A program made the position numbers and the translations under genes. From Candidatus Woesearchaeota archaeon (GTDB lineage: Archaea; Nanobdellota; Nanobdellia; Woesearchaeales; ARS49), in contig JACQMZ010000066.1 of NCBI GenBank assembly GCA_016203345.1, forward strand, positions 1-12,554: a DNA stretch of 12,554 nt. Direction: 5' to 3'. This document shows, one piece after another, positions 7,148 through 12,497 of this stretch. Under the pieces are notes generated by a model. That model had not been told where the DNA came from. It worked only from the letters and a program-made list of their open reading frames with translations, and made no database searches. Position 1 is the first letter of the stretch; every line of letters starts with the position of its first letter.

Positions 7148-8593
7148 ATGCCTGATGAAAAGAAATTGGTTGGTTTGACCGTAAAGAAGTCTGACGATAT
7201 TTCCGAGTGGTATACGCAGGTTGTGCAGAAGTCAGAATTGATCGACTACTCGTCTGTGTCTGGCTGTTACGTGTATCGCCCGTGGTCGTACGGCGTGTGG
7301 GAGCGGATTCAGGAGTTTTTTGATGGGCTCATCAAGAAGCATGGTGTCAAGAACGTGTATTTTCCCTTGTTGATTCCCGAGGCGTTGTTGAAAAAGGAGA
7401 CCAAGCACGTTGAGGGTTTTGCGCCTGAAGTGGCGTGGGTGACTGAGGCAGGGCACTCAAAATTGAGCGAGCGTTTGGCGATTCGTCCAACGTCTGAAAC
7501 GATCATGTACGAATCGTTTGCGAAATGGATTAAGTCGTGGCGTGATTTGCCGTTGAAGATCAATCAGTGGTGCAGTGTCGTGCGGTGGGAGTTTAACAAT
7601 CCAGTTCCTTTTTTGCGGTCTCGTGAATTTCTCTGGTCTGAAGGGCATTCTGCTTTTGCGTCGAAGGACGAAGTGGACAAGGACACACGGTATATATTGT
7701 CATTGTACAAGCAAGTGTTTGAGGAACTTCTGGCCATTCCTGTCATTGACGGGTTGAAGACTGATCATGAAAAGTTTGCTGGCGCGTTATACACAACGAG
7801 TCTGGAGACGTTTCTGCCGTCAGGCAAAGGGATTCAGGCAACGACGAGCCATTGTTTGGGCCAGAATTTTTCGCAGGTGTTTGACATCAAGTTTTTGGAC
7901 GAGAAGGGTGACAATCATGCGGTTTGGCAGAACTCATGGGGTATTTCAACGAGATCTATTGGCGTCATGATTCTGGTGCATGGCGATGACAAGGGTTTGG
8001 TGGTTCCACCTGCTGTGGCGCCAGTGCAGGTAGTTGTTGTTCCGATTCTCTTCGAGCAAACGAAGGACGCAGTGTTGGCTGTTGCCAAAAATATTGCGTC
8101 ATCTTTGCACCATGCCCGAGTGCACTTGGATGATCGTGATAATTATTCGCCTGGCTGGAAGTTTAATGAGTGGGAGTTAAAGGGCGTGCCATTGCGGGTT
8201 GAATTTGGGCCGAAGGACATGGCGTCCAAGAGCGCCGTGATTGTCCGTCGGGATACAGGAAAGAAGGAAAGTGTGTCGCTTGACGCATTGCCTGCCCGTG
8301 TTAGTGTCCTCTTAATGGAGATCCAGCAGGACTTGCTGGCGAAAGCAAGGAAGAATCTGGAAGAAAACAAGGTTGTGGTGAAGATTTGGGAGGATTTCAC
8401 GCGTGCCGTGAAGGAGCGAAAGTTAATACTTGCGCCGTTTTGCGATAAGGCTGTCTGCGAGGAAGAAATCAAGGCAAAGACGGAAGGAGTTAAGACTTTG
8501 AATAAGCCGTTTGACCAGCCGTTTGTGAAGGGGAGCTGTGTGCATTGTGACGCTCCTGCAACGTGTTACGCATTGTTTGCGAAGACGTACTAA
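7148..8593 (+). CDS. proS: prolyl-tRNA synthetase, archaeal/eukaryotic type, 481 aa
   Basis: This class IIa synthetase charges tRNA-Pro. RPTSE (113-117) is the proline-pocket signature, and FLRSREFLWSEGHSAF (155-170) is the motif 2 region. The HCLGQNFSQVF segment follows as expected in the archaeal form, and the bacterial INS editing insertion is absent. An anticodon-binding domain follows. The C-terminal zinc-binding extension is complete, with cysteines at 432, 437, 464 and 467 (C-x4-C...C-x2-C), and the chain ends in the usual aromatic tail (FAKTY). The ATG at 7148 is supported by the TATA box. It is the last plus-strand gene before the convergent junction made of inverted repeats. Confidence 0.97.
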   Translation: MPDEKKLVGLTVKKSDDISEWYTQVVQKSELIDYSSVSGCYVYRPWSYGVWERIQEFFDGLIKKHGVKNVYFPLLIPEALLKKETKHVEGFAPEVAWVTEAGHSKLSERLAIRPTSETIMYESFAKWIKSWRDLPLKINQWCSVVRWEFNNPVPFLRSREFLWSEGHSAFASKDEVDKDTRYILSLYKQVFEELLAIPVIDGLKTDHEKFAGALYTTSLETFLPSGKGIQATTSHCLGQNFSQVFDIKFLDEKGDNHAVWQNSWGISTRSIGVMILVHGDDKGLVVPPAVAPVQVVVVPILFEQTKDAVLAVAKNIASSLHHARVHLDDRDNYSPGWKFNEWELKGVPLRVEFGPKDMASKSAVIVRRDTGKKESVSLDALPARVSVLLMEIQQDLLAKARKNLEENKVVVKIWEDFTRAVKERKLILAPFCDKAVCEEEIKAKTEGVKTLNKPFDQPFVKGSCVHCDAPATCYALFAKTY

Positions 8594-8630
8594 ACAGGTT
8601 GCGATTTGCAATGTTGGTAGCTTTCATATG

Positions 8631-8696
8631 TCAGGATACCACCAGTCTTAATTGGACTGGTGGTTTGTGCGCAAACCAAATAGGGTGGTATCCTGA
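8631..8696 (+). repeat. ACCACC-armed structured inverted repeat, copy B1
   Basis: A perfect 13-bp outer stem pairs TCAGGATACCACC (8631-8643) with its complement (8684-8696). Inside are two hairpins: one around AGTC/GACT (8644-8658) and one pairing GGTTTG with CAAACC (8662-8677, loop TGCG). A second GGTGG copy (8659-8663) lets the 5' arm pair instead as a 10-bp hairpin, ACCACCAGTC with GACTGGTGGT (8638-8664), so two mutually exclusive folds exist. It starts 38 nt after the proS stop and could act as its terminator. It is the inverted counterpart of the next element. Confidence 0.8.
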
Positions 8697-8705
8697 GCAT
8701 GCTCA
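8694..8705. repeat. 12-bp palindrome at the junction of B1 and B2
   Basis: TGAGCATGCTCA is perfectly self-complementary. It joins the 3' arm of B1 to the 5' arm of B2, which are themselves imperfect complements of each other, so the junction could also extrude as a larger cruciform. Confidence 0.8.
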
Positions 8706-8791
8706 AGAACCACCGCACTTAGATATAGCTTCCTAGTCCTTATGCCACCGGTCTTGAGCGAGCGCAGCGAGCGATGACCGGTGGTTCTTGA
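8703..8791 (+). repeat. ACCACC-armed structured inverted repeat, copy B2
   Basis: A perfect 12-bp outer stem pairs TCAAGAACCACC (8703-8714) with its complement (8780-8791). An internal CCACC copy (8745-8749) begins a second hairpin (8745-8784) that shares the GGTGG of the 3' arm, so outer and inner stems compete. Read on the opposite strand, B1 has the same order: arm, spacer, second CCACC, hairpin, shared arm. The arms of B1 and B2 are similar but not identical. The minus-strand P-loop frame terminates inside this element. Confidence 0.8.
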
Positions 8792-9131
8792 CATGCCCGG
8801 CGTGCACGCGTGTGACTCTTGCGTAGTGTCCAGTTGGAGTCCACCCAAGTTCTTCGAATGCTTTCGCGTATGGGAGCGGGTCCATGCAGCTCCTGTCGGC
8901 GAGCACGAATTTGTCAGGGTGTTGTTCTGCCTGTTCGCGTTGCGAGAGCGCCTGCAGGTACGCCCTGGCAAGGCGGACAAGCGGACGTTCGTCGACTGTG
9001 TTTGTCTTTGGCAGTTTTGGCTTGTCAGACAGCACAAACAGGTGTCCGTAGTGTTCCTGAAGCGTTGCGATCAGGGTTGTTTTTCCTGTGCCGTGCATGC
9101 CAGTGAAATAGACAATGCGGTCCTGTGTCAT
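8733..9131 (-). CDS. short P-loop NTPase/kinase-like protein, C-terminally truncated, 132 aa
   Basis: Last gene of the minus-strand operon. Walker A is GMHGTGKT (11-18) after a hydrophobic strand (RIVYFTG). FVLADRS (75-81) gives a D-R pair (D79, R80) like the catalytic DR of AAA_28/NadR-like and nucleoside-kinase P-loop proteins. It is followed by DPLPYAKAFEELGW, also typical of that group. The ATG overlaps the stop of the upstream CYTH-like gene in an ATGA, implying coupled translation. From about residue 114 to the end (K-N-H-R-S-S...) the coding sequence lies inside repeat B2, and the C-terminal part seen in relatives, including the lid and final strands (about 60 residues), is missing. 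It may be a truncated remnant or a short protein ending in a repeat-derived tail. Confidence 0.65.
   Translation of the reverse strand: MTQDRIVYFTGMHGTGKTTLIATLQEHYGHLFVLSDKPKLPKTNTVDERPLVRLARAYLQALSQREQAEQHPDKFVLADRSCMDPLPYAKAFEELGWTPTGHYARVTRVHAGHVKNHRSSLAALAQDRWHKD
8745..8784 (+). repeat. GA-core hairpin, copy 5, nested in B2
   Basis: The outer 9-bp stem CCACCGGTC/GACCGGTGG (8745-8753 with 8776-8784) encloses alternating GA/GA and GC/GC layers: GA 8756-8757 faces GA 8773-8774, GC 8758-8759 pairs GC 8771-8772, GA 8760-8761 faces GA 8769-8770, and GC(GCA)GC (8762-8768) caps it. It carries two GA layers where the other copies have one. It links the GA-core family to the ACCACC-armed family. 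Confidence 0.7.
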
Positions 9132-10165
9132 GGTTGGCTCAGCCTGTCTGATGAGGCGCGTGGAGCTGGCAGTGCAAGCAGTCTAGGGAGCGCGTCCAGT
9201 ACAACTACTTTGTCGTCCAGTGTTCGTCCGTTGCCTTTGTGTTCGACAAAGTCGTATTTGCGTTCGTTGGTGAAGCCCAATTGCATTTTCCAGCCTTTGC
9301 CGACAGGTGCGTTGTGTGCGAGCAGGGCGATGTGTTTGGCTACGTCAACCATGTCTTGCACGATTTGTGCTTCGTCGTTTTTCCTGAAGGTTGGGAAGCC
9401 AGGCACGTATCCTGCGTATTCGATTTCGACTTGCCGCTGGATGTTGTCCCCGCAGTGTGCGCGGGTGATGGTGAATGAGTACACTCGTCCATCGCCACTC
9501 GAGAGCACGAAGGCGTCGCCTTTTTCCTTGCGGATTTTTCCTTGATACACTGCCCCTCCAGCAAGTGCCGCTTGTGTTTTTTCAAGGATTTCCTGCATGG
9601 TGCTTTCCCATCGTTTCTCTGTCCGTTTCATGACGATTTCTTCATACGGCACTCCTGTTTTGAGGGGGAGCGGCTGGCTTTTTTCTTTGAGGTAGTGTTT
9701 GCCTGCTTTTTCTATGACGACAAGCCGTTCTTCTCCGTTTGAGCCATAGAAGTGGTTGACGCCTTCTATTGTGGTATTCGTGGAATCCTTGAGGAACCGA
9801 GCGTTTGTTGTTGGTGGGAATTCGAACGCGTCAAGGTATTCAACAATGGTTGGTTCTGGCGTTTTTTTGTTCATCTGGACTGGCTTGATGGCCAGCTTGA
9901 CTTCGTACTCGATTTCAGGGAATTCTTTTGGTGTTTCTTTTTGTCCGCGGTTGTCGAGCAGTTGCTGGATAAATCCTGACTTGTTTTCTTCAGAAAACTT
10001 GATGTGTGCTTTGACGAGTTCGGCAATGTCTCCTGTTTCGAAGAATTTGTTGACGTGCCGCGTCATGACTGATTTCCAACTTGTTGTTGAAGATCGCGAA
10101 CAGTCGCTCACTGCGCCTCCTGCTCGGGAAGCATAATGCCAACTGCTGTCATAGCATCCTCCCAT
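9128..10165 (-). CDS. probable CYTH-domain (triphosphate tunnel) protein, 345 aa
   Basis: CYTH enzymes form an eight-stranded tunnel that binds triphosphates with a metal; family members include thiamine triphosphatases and class IV adenylate cyclases. Here EIEYEVK (84-90) contains the defining ExExK motif (E86, E88, K90). YLKEK (158-162) fits the internal lysine strand, KIRKEK (210-215) a basic strand, and QVEIEY (245-250; E247, E249) the late EIE strand. All occur in the expected order. The first ~35 residues are rich in Ser, Gly and Cys and look disordered; the last ~60 have no assigned role. The ATG at 10165 is fixed by an excellent Shine-Dalgarno sequence (10170-10177) and lies one base after the stop of the preceding gene. 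The family call is inferred from motifs only; substrate and reaction are unknown. Confidence 0.6.
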   Translation of the reverse strand: MGGCYDSSWHYASRAGGAVSDCSRSSTTSWKSVMTRHVNKFFETGDIAELVKAHIKFSEENKSGFIQQLLDNRGQKETPKEFPEIEYEVKLAIKPVQMNKKTPEPTIVEYLDAFEFPPTTNARFLKDSTNTTIEGVNHFYGSNGEERLVVIEKAGKHYLKEKSQPLPLKTGVPYEEIVMKRTEKRWESTMQEILEKTQAALAGGAVYQGKIRKEKGDAFVLSSGDGRVYSFTITRAHCGDNIQRQVEIEYAGYVPGFPTFRKNDEAQIVQDMVDVAKHIALLAHNAPVGKGWKMQLGFTNERKYDFVEHKGNGRTLDDKVVVLDALPRLLALPAPRASSDRLSQP

Positions 10166-10166
10166 G

Positions 10167-10937
10167 TTAATCACCTCGGTCGTCATTATTTGTACTATCT
10201 TCCATAAACTCACTGAGTAGTGCCTTGTATGGTTTCTCGCGTGGAATGTCCCATGTCGCTATAAGATAGCCTTCATTGCAGAATTGCATGACAAGGGCAG
10301 GGTCTTTGTCTGGTGGTCTTGCCTCAATACGGAGATCGTCCGGTTCAGGCCTCCAGAGGATGTGGAAGCGTCCTGTTTCTTGAAGAGGGTGGTTTTTGGC
10401 AAGGTAACTGCCGATTGTTCGGTGTTCAAAAAGTCTGGCGTAAATAGTGCTGAGCGTCGCTGTTGCGGTGGCAGAGGCAGCCAGTGCTTCTCGTGGCGGT
10501 TTAGGAACAGTGGCGTGTATGGTGACGTTAATGTCTCTTTGGTAACCACCTCGTATGGCTTTCGCACTTCCGCCCCATGTCCACGTTTTTGTACCCATCT
10601 CGGCGAAAGCAAAGAGCGGGCACGTCGTGCTGATGTTTGTGTACACGTCAGATGTTCGATAGTTTTCCAGGTCTGTTGCTGGCAGTTCTGGTATGAGTAA
10701 GTTTGTGGTAAGTTGTCTGATGGATCCAGAGAGTATGGGATAATGTCGTGTAAATTGCGTTTTGATGTATACTCCGAGCATTTTCTGTATTCCTGCATGC
10801 CATTCTTCGACTTCATACTCCCAAGGTGTTGCAAGGACCGCTTCCAAACCCGCCAGTATTTTCTCTTCACTGATTTTGTTTTTTTGTGGGCGCGTGTGTT
10901 GTGCAAGTGCTTCCTTTAATGTTAGTGTTTCTGTCAT
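10167..10937 (-). CDS. unrecognised operon protein, 256 aa
   Basis: I do not recognise the family. The product starts MTETLTLKEALAQHTRPQKN. It has a helical N-terminal half (with AGIQKMLGVYIKTQF), a tryptophan/glycine-rich middle (TKTWTWGGSAKAIRGG) followed by a predicted strand INVTIHATVPK, an alanine/threonine-rich helix (ALAASATATATLSTIYARLF) and a C-terminal region with alternating strands (GRFHILWRPEPDDLRIEA). There is no signal peptide or clear membrane helix. It overlaps the 3' end of the AAA_28 gene by 71 nt and is followed after 1 nt by the CYTH-like gene, so tight co-expression is likely. GGAGG 8 nt upstream sets the ATG at 10937 rather than the in-frame ATG at 10961. It may be a partner protein of the two flanking nucleotide-binding proteins. 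Confidence 0.75.
   Translation of the reverse strand: MTETLTLKEALAQHTRPQKNKISEEKILAGLEAVLATPWEYEVEEWHAGIQKMLGVYIKTQFTRHYPILSGSIRQLTTNLLIPELPATDLENYRTSDVYTNISTTCPLFAFAEMGTKTWTWGGSAKAIRGGYQRDINVTIHATVPKPPREALAASATATATLSTIYARLFEHRTIGSYLAKNHPLQETGRFHILWRPEPDDLRIEARPPDKDPALVMQFCNEGYLIATWDIPREKPYKALLSEFMEDSTNNDDRGD
10170..10177 (-). promoter_or_regulatory. Shine-Dalgarno site for the CYTH-like gene
   Basis: GAGGTGAT on the minus strand is an eight-base match to the complement of the archaeal 16S 3' end, 4 nt before ATG 10165. It lies within the last codons of the upstream gene and excludes the longer in-frame starts. Confidence 0.8.
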
Positions 10938-11523
10938 GGTGTGTGCCTCCGATTTTTTCAAGAATGAATGTGACGCGTTCGTTTGGCGGCAGCACAGGGA
11001 CGCGTATCACGTCGTACCCTGCTCGTGTGTAACTGTCTGTGATAAGGTCGTGAATCGTTCGTGCCCGTTGTGCGTCTTCAACTCGTTCTGTATCAGTGTA
11101 GTACGTGTCGAGAGGGTCAAGGACAAATACTCCGGTGTACAGGTGATGTGTCGCTTCATAGGCAAGTTGTGCAGGTATGGCGATGTTTCCTTCCCTGCAA
11201 TACCCTATTCCGTCTATGACGCCTCGATCGCAAAAGACCGTTTGGCCATGAATGCGAGTTTCCAGATCGATTTGTCTTTCAAGCACCAAGAGCTGAAACT
11301 CTGCCAGTTGAGTCCACGGAAGTATTCCTTGTGGGAGTTGTTCGCCGATGATTTGTCGTGCAACTTCTTTCAGCGTAGTGTAGCCAAGATTTCCAAGTTC
11401 AGTAATCACCGTAGTTTTGCCAACTCCGGGACCTCCAGTAATGACGTATCGTAACCCGAATGTTCCTGAACGAGGCGAAGCCGAGTTCGGAACATTCGCA
11501 CTGGATCGCAACTTTTCAACCAT
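10867..11523 (-). CDS. AAA_28/NadR-like P-loop NTPase, 218 aa
   Basis: First gene of the minus-strand operon. Numbered from ATG 11523: Walker A GGPGVGKTT at 30-38; LKEVAR (51-56) gives the family's conserved E-x-x-R; VFCDRGVIDGIGY (96-108) is the Walker B/DRG..D segment; DTERVEDAQRARTIHD (144-159) is the arginine-rich lid; and AGYDVIRVP (168-176) is the closing strand. This order matches the AAA_28 group related to the kinase domain of NadR and to TTD14-type GTPases. The substrate is unknown. The start is uncertain: ATG 11523 is only ~12 nt from the shared TATATA box, whereas an in-frame TTG at 11511 has leaderless spacing. Either choice makes hairpin 11457-11498 encode part of the N-terminus. 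The 3' end overlaps the next gene by 71 nt. Confidence 0.8.
   Translation of the reverse strand: MVEKLRSSANVPNSASPRSGTFGLRYVITGGPGVGKTTVITELGNLGYTTLKEVARQIIGEQLPQGILPWTQLAEFQLLVLERQIDLETRIHGQTVFCDRGVIDGIGYCREGNIAIPAQLAYEATHHLYTGVFVLDPLDTYYTDTERVEDAQRARTIHDLITDSYTRAGYDVIRVPVLPPNERVTFILEKIGGTHHDRNTNIKGSTCTTHAPTKKQNQ
10946..10950 (-). promoter_or_regulatory. Shine-Dalgarno site for the 256-aa gene
   Basis: GGAGG on the minus strand lies 8 nt before ATG 10937, within the overlapping AAA_28 gene. It decides the start of the downstream gene. Confidence 0.7.
11457..11498 (+). repeat. GA-core hairpin, copy 4
   Basis: A 10-bp outer stem CGAATGTTCC/GGAACATTCG (11457-11466 with 11489-11498) is followed by a bulged T (11467), GAAC/GTTC (11468-11471 with 11485-11488), facing GA pairs (11472-11473 and 11483-11484), and GGC(GAA)GCC. 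This is the cleanest example of the family. It lies between the divergent starts of the AAA_28 operon and the TrmB-like gene, and is read through by the AAA_28 frame as residues of its N-terminus. Confidence 0.8.
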
Positions 11524-11532
11524 GAAAATACA

Positions 11533-11538
11533 TATATA
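11533..11538. promoter_or_regulatory. palindromic TATATA box between divergent genes
   Basis: ACATATATACTTGT contains a self-complementary TATATA that could serve either direction. On the minus strand it predicts a start near 11508, close to the in-frame TTG at 11511. On the plus strand it predicts a start near 11561, leaving a leader of about 27 nt before ATG 11588. The T run at 11554-11560 is an alternative weak box for the plus-strand gene. Confidence 0.5.
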
Positions 11539-11587
11539 CTTGTACAAAAGTTCTTTTTTACTGACAAGAAATTTGGTAGAGTGTTGT

Positions 11588-12427
11588 ATGTTGCAGAAGG
11601 AAACAACTGACAGGATTTTGGATTTGGTGCGACAAAAGCCGCGCACTGTGCAGGAGGTGGCTGCTGGCATTCAGAGGAATTGGCGGACTGCTGACCGGTA
11701 CGTGACTGCCATTGCTGAAGAGACAGGGCTTATTTCAATGCGGACGTTTCGTGAGGGTTCTCGCGGGGCGCTGAAGGTTGTGTATTGGAACGCGCTGGAT
11801 CGGGCGAAGGGCACCGCGCATCAGGAGAGTTTGTTGCAGAGGATCGTGCATGGCAAGCGGAAGGAGGATTTTTCTCCGTTTGACATTTATCAGTTTGTTG
11901 ATCCGAAGAAGAGGGAGGCGTTTTTTGAGACGCAGGAGTTTTCCACTCATCCCGTGATTCGTTTCGACAAGCTTTTTTCTGAGGCGAAGCATCAGGTGTT
12001 GTTTTTTTCTGGTAATTTGTCATGGGTGGAACTGGGTCCGAACATGCAGAAAGTACTGCTGGATCTGGCGAAGAAAAAGGTCAAGATCAAGGCGTTGACG
12101 CGTGTGGATGTGACGTCGCGGAAAAATACAGAGGCAATGCTGAACTTTAATCATCGCGCAGGGTGGGATGCTGTTGAGGTCCGTCATTGCGAGCACCCGT
12201 TGCGCGCGATTGTTGTTGATGATGATTTTGTGTGTTTGAAGGAAGTTTTGCATCCTCAGCATTACCGCGAGACAGAACTAAAGCAAAAGATGTTTGTCTT
12301 TTATCATTTGTGCGATCCTGAATGGGTTCAGTGGCTGCAAAAGGTGTTCTGGCACTTATGGGGGCAGAGCATTGATGCAACCGCGCGCCTGAAAACATTG
12401 GATTCTGTTCAGGTGCTTCGACGGTAG
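11588..12427 (+). CDS. winged-helix transcriptional regulator with TrmB/PLD-like domain, 279 aa
   Basis: The N-terminal ~60 residues (MLQKETTDRILDLVRQKPRT, then VQEVAAGIQRNWRTADRYV) form a recognisable winged helix with a recognition helix around NWRTADRYVTAI. A linker with DFSPFDIYQFVD (about 92-103) follows. The C-terminal ~160 residues resemble the phospholipase D-like ligand domain of TrmB-type regulators: HQVLFFSGNLS, a KKKVKIKALTRV strand and LRAIVVDDDFVCLKE. No HKD catalytic motif is present, so a binding role and not hydrolysis is expected. It is divergent from the AAA_28/CYTH operon with a hairpin and a TATATA box between them, the usual place for a local regulator. The operon as target is inference. 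The start is the first good ATG after the promoter; longer frames cross the hairpin and are unlikely. Confidence 0.75.
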   Translation: MLQKETTDRILDLVRQKPRTVQEVAAGIQRNWRTADRYVTAIAEETGLISMRTFREGSRGALKVVYWNALDRAKGTAHQESLLQRIVHGKRKEDFSPFDIYQFVDPKKREAFFETQEFSTHPVIRFDKLFSEAKHQVLFFSGNLSWVELGPNMQKVLLDLAKKKVKIKALTRVDVTSRKNTEAMLNFNHRAGWDAVEVRHCEHPLRAIVVDDDFVCLKEVLHPQHYRETELKQKMFVFYHLCDPEWVQWLQKVFWHLWGQSIDATARLKTLDSVQVLRR

Positions 12428-12473
12428 TTTCGTACGTGTTTAGCTTCTGTCTTTGTTCGCTCACTGCAAGGCA

Positions 12474-12497
12474 TTTCGAGAACACGAATTCTCGAAA
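12474..12497 (+). repeat. 9-bp hairpin after the TrmB-like gene
   Basis: TTTCGAGAA (12474-12482) pairs with TTCTCGAAA (12489-12497) around the loop CACGAA. It lies 47 nt after the stop codon of the regulator gene and directly abuts the ACCACC-type arm that follows. No oligo-T tract follows immediately. It lacks the facing GA pairs of the GA-core family. Confidence 0.7.

Noticed and set aside
8631..8791. Integron-type attC site or tRNA-like cloverleaf at the convergent junction.
   Set aside because: No attC core-site consensus, integrase or cassette structure is visible, and the arms do not match tRNA D, anticodon or T-arm features.
8631..8791. CRISPR array.
   Set aside because: There are only two related elements, in inverted orientation, with differing sequences and no regular spacers.
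8781..9545. A 254-codon plus-strand frame antisense to the CYTH-like and P-loop genes.
   Set aside because: Cys/Phe/Ser-rich shadow; the minus-strand frames have Walker and CYTH motifs, overlapping starts and a Shine-Dalgarno site.
10762..11454. A 230-codon plus-strand frame antisense to the AAA_28 gene.
   Set aside because: Shadow frame; the minus strand encodes an ordered set of AAA_28 motifs.
11468..11488. Possible kink-turn in the GA-core hairpins because of the facing GA dinucleotides.
   Set aside because: A classical kink-turn needs a three-nucleotide bulge next to the tandem GA pairs; here the GA/GA element is symmetric and the bulge lies several base pairs away, so only the sheared-pair possibility is kept.
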